Assembly (NCBI GenBank): GCA_027459625.1
Contig: DAIDHP010000002.1
Span: 62,001 to 126,000 of the forward strand
Direction of reading: 5' to 3'
DNA length: 64,000 nt
Origin: Chthonomonadales bacterium
GTDB lineage: Bacteria > Armatimonadota > Chthonomonadetes > Chthonomonadales > CAJBBX01
Part shown: in pieces, positions 52,404 to 61,303 of the stretch
Position numbering within the stretch: the first letter of the stretch is position 1
Layout: every line of letters starts with the position of its first letter
Position numbers and translations under genes: made by a program
Notes under the pieces: generated by a model
Database searches by the model: none
What the model saw: the letters and a program-made list of their open reading frames with translations, nothing else
Told to the model about the DNA's origin: nothing

Positions 52404-54590
52404 ATGGATCGGAGAGATTTCATCAAATATGGTATGACCGCACTCGCGGCAGGGGCGATAATGCCTGAAACGAGGGAGGCGAACGCGCGAATGTCTGAGA
52501 AGACGCTGAATCCCACAGGGGAGATAGACCGGATCGCGCTAGTCCGTCGGCACAATCCATCCTTCACCAAGGCGGATGTAATGAACGTGCTGACAGTTGG
52601 CAACGGAAACTTCGCCTTTGGCATGGATATCACCGGGCTGCAAACTTTCGAGGCTGAGTATAATTCCGGAATCCCCCTCTCCACAATGTCGCATTGGGGG
52701 TGGCACGATCAACTCAACCCCAAAGGATATGTCCCTGCGGATTATCCCTATACGATGATCAAAGACTGCCAAGGCAGGGAAGTTCCCTATCTGATGGTCA
52801 AAAACACACCGGAGCTTGAAGCTGAGGCTAATTTTCTCTACGCCCTCACCACGCGCATCGACCTTGGCAAGGTGGCTCTCATGCTCACACACGCGGATGG
52901 TAAACCTGCGTCGTTAACGGATATTGAGAATCCCCTCCAAACGCTGGATTTATGGACCGGAATAGCGGATAACCGCTTCACTTTCGATGGAAAACCGATA
53001 CGGGTTGTCACCTGCTGCCATGGAGAGAGGGACCAGATTGGAGTGCGCATTGAATCTCCGCTTATCTCCTCCGGAAATCTCAAGGTTTTAATCGGTTATC
53101 CCTACGCCTCCAGCGCATGGAACGGCAATGGCGCGGATTGGAGTCAGCCGAACGCCTATGATACCCAAATGAGCCGCAATGGCAAAAACCGAGTGGATTT
53201 CCATTGCATTCTGGACGTCACCCATTACAACAGCGCCGTGGTTTGGAAAGGAGAAGCGGAACTAACTCCCTCGCAACCCCACCAATACACGCTTGCATCA
53301 GGTTCCTCGATCATGGAGTTTGTCGTGGCTTTCTCGCCTGTAAAGATGGAAAGGGATATCCCCGATTTTTCCAAGACACTTGCATCTTCCGAGAATCATT
53401 GGCGTCATTACTGGACCAAGGGCGGAGTGGTGGATCTCTCTGAAAGCGGTGACGAGCGATGGAAAGAGTTGGAGCGGAGAATCATCCTTTCTCAGTATCT
53501 TATCCACATCAACTCCTCCGGTGAATTGCCCCCGCAGGAGACAGGACTGACCTGCAACTCCTGGTTTGGCAAGTTTCATTTGGAGATGCATTGGTGGCAC
53601 GAGGCGCATTTCGCGTTATGGGGCAGACCGGAACTGCTGGAGCGGTCGCTGCCGTTTTACGAACGTATTTTCCGTGCAGCCGAGGCTAGGGCATCATTCC
53701 AGGGGTTCAAGGGCGCACGGTGGCCGAAAAGCTGCGGTCCTTCGGGGTATCAGGCCCCGCAAGATATCGAAGCGTGCCTGGTCTGGCAGCAGCCCCACCA
53801 GATGATGTATGCGGAACTCGCTTATCAGGCGCACCCCAATCGCCAAACATTGGAGTTGTACAAGGAACGGGTGTTCCAAACGGCTGAATTTCTATCGTCC
53901 TTCGCTAAGAGACCTCCGAACTCTCGGTATTATCAACTGGGACCACCCATTATGGGGGCTGGCGAAGTGTATTCGGATTATCCACATCAGTGGAATCCCA
54001 CATTCGAACTCGCCTATTTTCACTGGGCGTTGAATATTGCTCAATTATGGCGCGAAAGGCTCGGGCTTCCTGCGGAGCCTCATTGGGAGGGTGTAAAGAA
54101 TCATCTCTCTCCGCTTACAGTGAGGGACGGACTCTATGTTGAATCCGAAACCGACCCCCATACCTTCGACAAACCTGGCCAGGCGGTTTCTCACCCCTGC
54201 CTCGTGGCGCCGTTCGGAATTCTGGATGGCGCGATGACGAACAGGGAAACAATGCGCAGCACGATCGACAAGATAAAGAACGTGTGGAATTGGGACACCA
54301 CGTGGGGATGGGACTATCCCATGCTCGCCATGACCGCCGCGCGGCTGGGCGACCCGAAACTCGCGCTGGAATTTCTTCTGTTGAACGTAACCAAGAACAC
54401 CTACCTGCCCAATGGGCACAACTTCCAAGGAGGTCCGCTTCCTCTTTATCTTCCAGGCAATGGCGGATTGCTCTACGCCGTCGCATTGATGGCTGCGGGC
54501 TGGCGGGGAGGTCCGAAAAAACACGCTCCCGGTTTTCCCGACGATGGAAGCTGGGTGGTGAAGCACGAGGGGTTGCTGCCGGCGCTCTGA
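52404..54590 (+). CDS. Tat-exported six-hairpin glycosidase-like protein
   Basis: A 728-residue protein with a Tat-type start (MDRRDFIKYGMTALAAGA). The N-terminal beta-domain holds LTVGNGNFAFGMDITGLQTFE. The larger part has WFGKFHLEMHWWHEAHFALWGRPELLE, then RWPKSCGPSGYQAPQDIEACLVWQQPHQ and a C-terminal (alpha/alpha)6-type region (EVYSDYPHQWNPTFELAYFHWAL, NGHNFQGGPLPLYLPGNG). This is the layout of GH95/GH65-like six-hairpin enzymes. The catalytic Glu or Asp was not pinned down. AAGGAG precedes the ATG. It is convergent with the RecD-like gene. Confidence 0.7.
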   Translation: MDRRDFIKYGMTALAAGAIMPETREANARMSEKTLNPTGEIDRIALVRRHNPSFTKADVMNVLTVGNGNFAFGMDITGLQTFEAEYNSGIPLSTMSHWGWHDQLNPKGYVPADYPYTMIKDCQGREVPYLMVKNTPELEAEANFLYALTTRIDLGKVALMLTHADGKPASLTDIENPLQTLDLWTGIADNRFTFDGKPIRVVTCCHGERDQIGVRIESPLISSGNLKVLIGYPYASSAWNGNGADWSQPNAYDTQMSRNGKNRVDFHCILDVTHYNSAVVWKGEAELTPSQPHQYTLASGSSIMEFVVAFSPVKMERDIPDFSKTLASSENHWRHYWTKGGVVDLSESGDERWKELERRIILSQYLIHINSSGELPPQETGLTCNSWFGKFHLEMHWWHEAHFALWGRPELLERSLPFYERIFRAAEARASFQGFKGARWPKSCGPSGYQAPQDIEACLVWQQPHQMMYAELAYQAHPNRQTLELYKERVFQTAEFLSSFAKRPPNSRYYQLGPPIMGAGEVYSDYPHQWNPTFELAYFHWALNIAQLWRERLGLPAEPHWEGVKNHLSPLTVRDGLYVESETDPHTFDKPGQAVSHPCLVAPFGILDGAMTNRETMRSTIDKIKNVWNWDTTWGWDYPMLAMTAARLGDPKLALEFLLLNVTKNTYLPNGHNFQGGPLPLYLPGNGGLLYAVALMAAGWRGGPKKHAPGFPDDGSWVVKHEGLLPAL

Positions 54591-54601
54591 CAGCGAATGC
54601 T

Positions 54602-56482
54602 TTACGTTTGCAGGAAATCCCAAAGGTCCTCGCCTGATTCCCTCCGAATCCCCCTGGCGCACGCGGCGTGGAATATCTCCTTGGTGGCGTGGATCACGGC
54701 GCGATCCTTGGCGCGGGTCAGCCCCGTGTAGATGATTTCGCGGGTCAGGAGCCTTCCGGTTCTCGGCGTCAACTCCGATGGAAGGGCTAGTAGGATATTC
54801 TGATATTCGGAGCCTTGGCTCTTGTGAATGGTGATAGCGAAGGCGAGTTCAAAGGGTGGGAGGAACGAAAGGGGAAACCCTTCCACCCCATTCTCACGCT
54901 GGAAATAGGCGCGAAGTCCGCTTTCTCCGTTCAGAATTACCCCCGTGTCTCCGTTGAATAGTTGCATGCCGTAATCATTTTGGGTGATGAGAATGGGCAA
55001 TCCGGGAAAAAGCTCCGCTTTCGATCGCGTGACAAAGGGGCGAAGCATCTCCTTGAGATGGCGATTTATTTGCACGCACCCCTGCCCCCCCTCCCTTACA
55101 ACCGTGAGTATCTGGGCGTTCGAAAGCAACCCAATGACCTCTTGCGCCAGTTCCGCATCCCAATTTCTCTCCAAAAGTCGCACCTTTTCAATCCATCCGC
55201 TCGCTTTGTATTGGGTCGTGAACCATTTCGCCAGGACCTTTTCAAACCTATCTTTGTTTCCTTGCTCTGCATCCACCCATTCGCATTTGGCTTGGGAGGT
55301 GAGAATGCGATCCTCACCCGAAATTCGAAATCTTTCCAACAAATCGTCCTGACTTTCGGGGTCGTAATGGTTTACGTGCTTGGTGAGATTCATCAACTCC
55401 TGGTTTGCCCGATGGCAGATCGAAAGCCGCGCCACATGGTTCCCAAGCACACCTCCCATTCGGGATGACGGCAGCAAATCAGTCAATACCGCCCCCGCTC
55501 CCACGGAAGGGAGTTGGTCCGGGTCGCCAAGGAAAATCACTCGGCAGTTGCGGGGGATCGCCTCCAGAAATTCCGACATCAGCGCCACGTCAATCATTGA
55601 AACTTCGTCCAGGATAACCAGTTTGCACTTCAGAGGAGATGCGGCGTTGCGGCGGTAGATACCGAGGCTTGGAATGTATTCCAGCAGGCGATGAATGGTC
55701 TTGCCCTCCAACTTCGATAGCGTATCGCTTTTTTCGGGGAAGGCATTGTTCATCCCCCGGATGATATCCGTCATTCTCTGAGCGGCTTTGCCTGTGGGCG
55801 CGGCGAGGGCGATATCCCTCCAGGAAAGCCCGCGAGATTCCAGATGCCTCAGGAGGGTGAAGAGAATGCTGGTTTTGCCGGTCCCAGGCCCGCCTGTGAT
55901 GATCAGGAAACGGTTGCGTAACCCCTTCTCCAATGCCTCGATTTGACCGGAATCTAGCTCGAATGGAAGGGAGTGAAGGATGTTCGAATCGATAGGCTCC
56001 GCCTCGATATGTGGCGTTTCGGGGGCTGCGAGAGTTTCAAGAGCCCGCTTGACTTTTGTCACGGCGACGCGGTACTTGTGAAAATAGAGGAAATCGCCCT
56101 TTCTAATCAAGGGAAGGTAGGGAATGTCTCCTTCACGCTCCTCTCCGACGAGGGCGGAGTATCTCCCCGCTAAAAGATTGGAGTGAAACTCCGTAAAATG
56201 GCGCGACATGAAATCCTCATGCCCGGGAAAGAGTCGAACTATGCTGTTTTCATCAAGCTTCAGACACAAGCTTCCCTCTCGCAGGGCTGCGAACAGCGCG
56301 AGGAGGATCATCTCAAGCGATACATCCTCTCGAATTCCGCTTAGCAGGGTGAGGTCCCGCACGGTGAGATAGTCGCTTACCGTGAGGTCGAACAATTCCG
56401 CGCACATCTCGTACGCTCGTCGCCGCTCCTCGCATTCGCTATGTTGCAGTACGCCTATTTGATACAACTCCTCCGTCTCCAT
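54602..56482 (-). CDS. recD: RecD-like SF1B helicase (exodeoxyribonuclease V alpha-type)
   Basis: A 626-residue SF1B helicase. The N-terminal RecD-type domain (LYQIGVLQHSECEERRRAYEMCAELFDL) is followed by Walker A (ITGGPGTGKTSILF), motif Ia (APTGKAAQRM), Walker B (LVILDEVSMID), motif III (GDPDQLPSVGAGAVL) and motifs V-VI (ITIHKSQGSEYQNILLALP). The short N-terminus suggests RecD of RecBCD-type enzymes rather than long RecD2. No recB or recC gene is in the window. The start at 56482 fits the family; a GTG at 56554 would add 24 residues. Confidence 0.88.
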   Translation of the reverse strand: METEELYQIGVLQHSECEERRRAYEMCAELFDLTVSDYLTVRDLTLLSGIREDVSLEMILLALFAALREGSLCLKLDENSIVRLFPGHEDFMSRHFTEFHSNLLAGRYSALVGEEREGDIPYLPLIRKGDFLYFHKYRVAVTKVKRALETLAAPETPHIEAEPIDSNILHSLPFELDSGQIEALEKGLRNRFLIITGGPGTGKTSILFTLLRHLESRGLSWRDIALAAPTGKAAQRMTDIIRGMNNAFPEKSDTLSKLEGKTIHRLLEYIPSLGIYRRNAASPLKCKLVILDEVSMIDVALMSEFLEAIPRNCRVIFLGDPDQLPSVGAGAVLTDLLPSSRMGGVLGNHVARLSICHRANQELMNLTKHVNHYDPESQDDLLERFRISGEDRILTSQAKCEWVDAEQGNKDRFEKVLAKWFTTQYKASGWIEKVRLLERNWDAELAQEVIGLLSNAQILTVVREGGQGCVQINRHLKEMLRPFVTRSKAELFPGLPILITQNDYGMQLFNGDTGVILNGESGLRAYFQRENGVEGFPLSFLPPFELAFAITIHKSQGSEYQNILLALPSELTPRTGRLLTREIIYTGLTRAKDRAVIHATKEIFHAACARGIRRESGEDLWDFLQT

Positions 56483-56647
56483 TCCCTGTGTTTCCGTAAT
56501 CCTTTCATGGTGGTGTCCAGTTATTGCTATAGAGTCCGTCAATCCGTAACGCACGCCTTCAAACCATCTTCAGATGTCGTCTTGCCGGTCTGACGCAGAG
56601 ATTTCGCTCATGAATTGGGCTCACCGGCACGAAACGAACGGTTCAGG

Positions 56648-57817
56648 CTATTTCAAAGTCCGTCCGGCTTTCCACTCCTTTATCAGCCTCTCAGTCTTCT
56701 CGCCGGAGGGTGTGAGCTTTCCATCCTCGGAGATGAGGTTTTCGAGGGTTCCAACGAAAAAGCCGTCGCATCCCAGCCCCTTCGCAGTCAGAGCGTCCTG
56801 AAGCTGCTCTTCGGGAGTGGGTGCGATGGATATCTCCCCGATCACTCTCACTCCAACTTTTTGTAACCGATGAATCTGTCCTTTGGTCTCCCATCCCGGA
56901 ACGGAGGATGTCTCCACGATATCCGCCATTCCCAAATCTTTCAAATGGCGCATATATAATCTCGGGTATCTCGCCGCGTAGTGACGTTCGGGGTATTTGA
57001 TATAGTGCGACACCCAGAACCAGATACGAGGGTGGAAATACCGGCGCACAACCTTCGCGTAGTCGAGAGCTGCGTCTAGGATGCCGGATTCGTAAAACCT
57101 CTCGAAGGAATGGCACTCCATGGTATCCTCCCACTGCGGCGGAGGAAGAATGGCGTCGAAGGATGCGTAATTGGTTCCCCAGTCCCGATTAAGCTGGGTA
57201 AGATCGCCATCGTAGTTTGTTTCTATATACTGACGCCACGCTTTCAGCGCATAGGGATCGGATGCGCGATATTCGTCCCAGAGATAGGAGAGTTGCCCCT
57301 CCATTCCAACTCCGATATCAACGCCATCAACCCATTTTAGGAGGTGCGTTTTCCTTAGATGCTTCAGGATGACGGACATGTTGTGTTCGATGGCTGCGCG
57401 CACGTAAGGGTTCCATGGTGATGGGTAAGCCTGCGTCGTCTCACCTGCGGAGTCGCGAGGTGCGGTGTTAGGATGTTTTTTCCAGAACCATTGCGGAACG
57501 CCGTGATTGAAGAAGTGGACGATCACCTTGATGTGCGCTTCGTGCAAGGCTCGAAGCATGCTGTCAAAACCGCGAAAGTCGTAATGCCCGTTCTCGTCCG
57601 GCCAGCCGATGGGAAGGCGATGGAGGTTCACGCCTATTTTCGCCGCCTCCTTCACCCGAGCCACCGAGCCGATCCCCCCCCAGGAGACAAAGAGGGGGCC
57701 CTGCGGCTCGCTTTTGGCGTTCGCAACTCCTTCCGCAACGAGTGCGACGAGGATGGCAACGGTGAGCAGCCATCGAATTTTGGGGAGACCCAATTCGCCA
57801 TTTGCAATGATACGCAT
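56648..57817 (-). CDS. Exported GH42-like barrel glycosidase
   Basis: A 389-residue protein with a Sec signal (WLLTVAILVALVAEGVANA). The barrel shows IGVNLHRLPIGWPDENGHYDFRGFD, HEAHIKVIVHFFNHGVPQWFWKKHP, VDGVDIGVGMEGQLSYLW (a likely catalytic Glu in GMEG) and IVETSSVPGWET, all typical of GH42/GH14-like clan A enzymes. Family assignment is approximate. It lies 9 bases after the pectate lyase-like gene on the same strand, so it forms a two-gene operon. Confidence 0.72.
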   Translation of the reverse strand: MRIIANGELGLPKIRWLLTVAILVALVAEGVANAKSEPQGPLFVSWGGIGSVARVKEAAKIGVNLHRLPIGWPDENGHYDFRGFDSMLRALHEAHIKVIVHFFNHGVPQWFWKKHPNTAPRDSAGETTQAYPSPWNPYVRAAIEHNMSVILKHLRKTHLLKWVDGVDIGVGMEGQLSYLWDEYRASDPYALKAWRQYIETNYDGDLTQLNRDWGTNYASFDAILPPPQWEDTMECHSFERFYESGILDAALDYAKVVRRYFHPRIWFWVSHYIKYPERHYAARYPRLYMRHLKDLGMADIVETSSVPGWETKGQIHRLQKVGVRVIGEISIAPTPEEQLQDALTAKGLGCDGFFVGTLENLISEDGKLTPSGEKTERLIKEWKAGRTLK

Positions 57818-57826
57818 GGGAGCCTC

Positions 57827-59092
57827 CTAGCTTCCGTCCTCCGAGACATTTTGCGCGATGACTTTTTTGGTCGCCGCAGTGGTGTTGTCCGTCAAGTGAG
57901 GGAAAGTGGCTTCGAAAATGTTATTGGTGATGACTGCTCTTTGCACGCCGGCGTCCAACTGGATTCCTGGGCTGTCGGTCGGAAACTGGCATCCGTTAAC
58001 CGTAAGGCTGCCGCATTTTTCCGCGTGGATGAAGTGATGCGCAGGCACTTGAAAGGAGCGAAGGAACCGGCAGTTGGAGACGGAGAAGCTGGCGCAGTTG
58101 ACGAGATGCACTGTGGCGGCGCCGTTCGTCTGCAATACCGAATCCCCGATGCGCACGCTCGCGTTCTCTCCATCGATCTCCATGGAGGTGAAATGGTCCA
58201 CAAGATCGCTTGCGGCGATGTTCAATTGGTGATCGCCATGAATCACGTATCCTTGGGAGCAGGCGTCCGAGGAGCAGTTGGAGAGGGAGCCGTAGAACCT
58301 GCCCCCGCCCTTGTCGGTGTCGGTTTCAAAGAGGTAGGCTGTTTGGCATTGGAACGCGAAGAGGTCCGTGAGTGCGCAATCGTCGTTTCTCCCAAAATGG
58401 AATCCCGGACCGGTGGAAAATCCGATATTGCACCAGACCTCGATGTTGCGCAACTGGCTGACGTCGTAGCACTTGGTCAAATAGAGGCCCGAATGCTTCG
58501 GGGAAACGATGAAGATGTCGCTCATGCGTGATCTTCCGGGTGTTCCCTCCGGTGCGGTCATGATGCCGTCATACGGGTATTGGATTCGCACGCTGGAGAT
58601 GGAGGGACCGTTGCCATTGAGGGAGATTGCAGGCGGCGCGTTCTCGGACGGGAACTTGGCGTTGATATCATATTCGATGGCGATTCCGTGAATCGACGCA
58701 CCGGCACCCACCACTATGCCGGGGCCGGTGAGATGATCAATCATCAGGGTTGGCATCGGCATGGTGTCGGCGGGCCAGCCCCCGGCGAACTGCCCCATCA
58801 GCAGTTGATTTGCGATGCTCAGGGTACGGGTGAGTCGGTATATGGCGCGAGGGACGTAGACGGGCTGATTGGTTTTGGCGCTCTCCCTTATGGCTTTTTC
58901 AAAGGCGTCCGTATCGTCGTGCACGCCATTTCCGATCGCCCCCAGCTTGGACACATCCACGTATCCGCTCGCGATCGCCGCAGGTGTCCCCGTTTTCCCG
59001 GCGGGTGCTGCAAGAGCGTCGGGAGCCTCCGCAACCGCTAGGGTTCCAGCGATCAGCGCGGCGTTTTGAATCAATTTGCGTCGTGATAACAT
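57827..59092 (-). CDS. Tat-exported pectate lyase-3-like protein
   Basis: The 421-residue protein begins LSRRKLIQNAALIAGTLAVAEA, a Tat signal, and then GYVDVSKLGAIGNGVHDDTDAFEKAI, the hallmark of the Pectate_lyase_3 domain (GDGxxDDTxA). A right-handed parallel beta-helix follows with repeated short strands (IRYPYDGI-like, LRNIEVWCN). It could be a pectate or rhamnogalacturonan lyase or a phage-type depolymerase. The upstream gene start is at 59092 with GGAGAAGACAGG in front. The second gene of the pair is the GH42-like protein. Confidence 0.78.
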   Translation of the reverse strand: MLSRRKLIQNAALIAGTLAVAEAPDALAAPAGKTGTPAAIASGYVDVSKLGAIGNGVHDDTDAFEKAIRESAKTNQPVYVPRAIYRLTRTLSIANQLLMGQFAGGWPADTMPMPTLMIDHLTGPGIVVGAGASIHGIAIEYDINAKFPSENAPPAISLNGNGPSISSVRIQYPYDGIMTAPEGTPGRSRMSDIFIVSPKHSGLYLTKCYDVSQLRNIEVWCNIGFSTGPGFHFGRNDDCALTDLFAFQCQTAYLFETDTDKGGGRFYGSLSNCSSDACSQGYVIHGDHQLNIAASDLVDHFTSMEIDGENASVRIGDSVLQTNGAATVHLVNCASFSVSNCRFLRSFQVPAHHFIHAEKCGSLTVNGCQFPTDSPGIQLDAGVQRAVITNNIFEATFPHLTDNTTAATKKVIAQNVSEDGS

Positions 59093-59531
59093 CCTGTCTT
59101 CTCCATTCCGAAAGGGAAATCCGCCAACGGTGCGGAATGACTCTATTCTACCCAACCGTTTTCCCAAACCCCAATTCGTCTGTTTGCGCATCAAAGCAAG
59201 CGGTGGGTGGGGGAGAGGATATTTGGATCGGATTGGCTCATGTGATTTGTGGGGGATGGGGAGGAGGAAAGATCATCCTGTCATCTATTATGCACCCCCT
59301 ATAACCTAACTCACGATCAATTGAACTTCCTCTTTGTCCCTTTCCACAATATTCACTGGATATGTCGTGTTCCTTGAATAGGGAGTCGGGATGCGTCGCA
59401 GCGAAGAAACATGGGTTGCGTATTCAGGAATGTCATGAATGAAGCGCGAAGGATGTGTGATGAATAAGTGGCTAGGGGGAGAGTGACCGAGAGGGCAAAT
59501 GGTATGCTTGAGGAGGCTATTCATGAGGGGG
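59093..59531. other. Intergenic region between divergent pectate lyase-like and GHL15-like genes
   Basis: About 440 bases without a recognised gene. Both promoters should lie here, but no convincing -35/-10 pair was found. Confidence 0.4.
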
Positions 59532-59609
59532 ACCTGTATGCGTGGGGGGGAACCCGTATGCGTGGGGGAAACCCGTATGCGTGGGGGAAACCCGTATGCG
59601 TGGGGGGGG
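59532..59609. repeat. G-rich tandem repeat of 19-20 bases
   Basis: Four units of acccgtatgcgtgggggaa (19-20 bases, with G tracts of 5 to 8 bases) stand in a row, followed by a partial fifth and a short palindrome (GCTCGCTTCGCTCGC, 59614-59628). The repeat is upstream of the GHL15-like start at 59696. Slippage and G-quadruplex formation are plausible. Confidence 0.8.
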
Positions 59610-59695
59610 ACCCGCTCGCTTCGCTCGCGGCTCGGATTTGGATGGTGGTATTATTTCATGAGAACGACATATACGCTTCGGGGAGGGGTGAGTTT

Positions 59696-60985
59696 ATGAA
59701 TGCTAGACCGGCAAGGGTTTGGGGGAATGCGCTTCTCCTTTTATGCTTTTCGATTGGCGCCGCCTCTTTTGCCGCAACGCCCGTGAATACCTTCGGTTTT
59801 CCGGAGACATGGCATCGGATCGCCATTTTCGCCGATTCCCTTCCCTACGATATGACCGACGCGCAAATTCGTTTCGCCGCCACCCATTACGTCGGCACTC
59901 AAAAGCTTCCTCTCAGCCTGACTCGGAAGCTGAGGGTGGTTAATCCGAAGTTTATCGTGATCCACTATCATCTGGCGATATGGCAATCCAATCCGAAGGT
60001 CTCTTTCATTATCGACGGGGAGCATTGGGGAAACGATTATTCGTTTGTCAGCAAGCATCGGGATTGGTTCTGGCTGAATGTGCAAGGGCATCGGGTGAAA
60101 TCATCCGATGATGGCAAATATCTGATGAATATTTCGAACCCGGATTTTCAAAAGTATTGGATCAGTTCTCTTATTCAACAGATGAAGGATGGCAGGTATC
60201 AGGGTGTGTTTCTCGATTCAGCGTCCGTCGACCTGTTGCAGGGATGGTGCGGAAAGGCTGATCCACGGCTTGCCGGCACCGCAGCCTATAATCATCCATT
60301 CAAGGAACTTGGCGGTAAAACCTGGAGTCAGGCGTATGAAGCCTTTATGAGCCATGTCTCGGATAGTTTGGAGAAAGCGGGTTACGTGGCGATCCCGAAT
60401 CTCGGCAATCTTTACACGGGTTGGGACAAGACGGATTACTACGACACCTCCTCGGGCGCTTTTCTTGAATCAGCATTCATGACGCACAGCCCGTCGGATT
60501 GGAGAATGGGTGCGGACAGGTTGCTTCGCATCACCTCGCAAAATAAAATCACGCTTCTCCAGCCCTATCTGAATCGGGAGGATGATGCAAAACAACGGAT
60601 TTACTATATCGCCTGTTACCTCCTATTCAAAGGGAGACACACTTATATCGACTATTTCGGGGGAGGTCATCGACAGGAGATCCTAAGCTGGTATCCCGAA
60701 TACGATCTGGATTTGGGTGCGCCATTGGGGACGATAAGCAACCTATCTCAACTTTCAACCCCGGAAGGCATCTACATAAGGCGATATGATAAAGGTTTGG
60801 CGATAGTCAATCCAACGGATGATCCGGTGAATGTGTCGTTTCCGACAACATACTGGAACGCCACTCCCTCTGGCGGAGGCCCGGTTCCAGCCAATGGAGA
60901 GCCATCGGGAAGCATGCTGTATCAGCCGGTGTCTCATCTGACGCTTCCTCCTTGGAGCGGTGCGGTATTGAAGTATAAAAAATAA
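59696..60985 (+). CDS. Exported GHL15-like putative glycosidase
   Basis: The 429-residue protein has a signal peptide (ALLLLCFSIGAASFA). It resembles the hypothetical glycosyl hydrolase 15 type barrel: FIVIHYHLAIWQ, WFWLNVQGHRV, YLMNISNPDFQKYWISSLI, GVFLDSASVD (a likely catalytic Asp), AIPNLGNLYTGWD and ESAFMTHSP. A short beta-domain ends the protein. GGGAGGGG before ATG 59696 fixes the start; the frame extends upstream through the tandem repeat but is probably not translated there. Confidence 0.7.
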   Translation: MNARPARVWGNALLLLCFSIGAASFAATPVNTFGFPETWHRIAIFADSLPYDMTDAQIRFAATHYVGTQKLPLSLTRKLRVVNPKFIVIHYHLAIWQSNPKVSFIIDGEHWGNDYSFVSKHRDWFWLNVQGHRVKSSDDGKYLMNISNPDFQKYWISSLIQQMKDGRYQGVFLDSASVDLLQGWCGKADPRLAGTAAYNHPFKELGGKTWSQAYEAFMSHVSDSLEKAGYVAIPNLGNLYTGWDKTDYYDTSSGAFLESAFMTHSPSDWRMGADRLLRITSQNKITLLQPYLNREDDAKQRIYYIACYLLFKGRHTYIDYFGGGHRQEILSWYPEYDLDLGAPLGTISNLSQLSTPEGIYIRRYDKGLAIVNPTDDPVNVSFPTTYWNATPSGGGPVPANGEPSGSMLYQPVSHLTLPPWSGAVLKYKK

Positions 60986-61043
60986 GCCGATAAGTCGGAT
61001 TGGGTGCGCTTTCATCCTTGAAAACTTTTTGATCTGGATGGTC

Positions 61044-61130
61044 AGGTAATTGCAAAATTCGCTTTTCAGGTATTTCGCCGAGCATGAAATGAGCGATATT
61101 AGCCTCATTTTCTGAATTTTGCAATTACCT
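61044..61130. repeat. Nested inverted-repeat element, copy 2
   Basis: AGGTAATTGCAAAATTC (61044-61060) and its exact complement GAATTTTGCAATTACCT (61114-61130) are outer arms of 17 bases without a mismatch. Inside, AAATGAG (61087-61093) pairs with CTCATTT (61104-61110) over a 10-base loop. The left end (then G-[CA]-TTTTC) and the right flank (ACCTCT) match copy 1 at 14332-14416, though the inner sequences differ. Confidence 0.7.
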
Positions 61131-61303
61131 CTGGTGAATATTTGTGAACAACAACGCTGGAATATAGTCAAAAAAGACAGTATGTTCGATCGCGTTTTCC
61201 ATTTCCACCCCTGAAATGGTGTCACTGGATATCCTTTATCGAATGCAAAAGGTGATCTCGCCCCATATTTAATCGTAGTGTATGGATCGGATAATATATA
61301 AAC

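Noticed and set aside
57473-58531. A long open frame on the plus strand (352 codons) overlapping the GH42-like and pectate lyase-like genes
   Set aside because: It lies antisense to two genes with clear family motifs and its translation has no recognisable domain; it is a codon-bias shadow.
59532-59609. Possible CRISPR array
   Set aside because: The units are directly adjacent without spacers and only 19-20 bases long; it is a tandem repeat.
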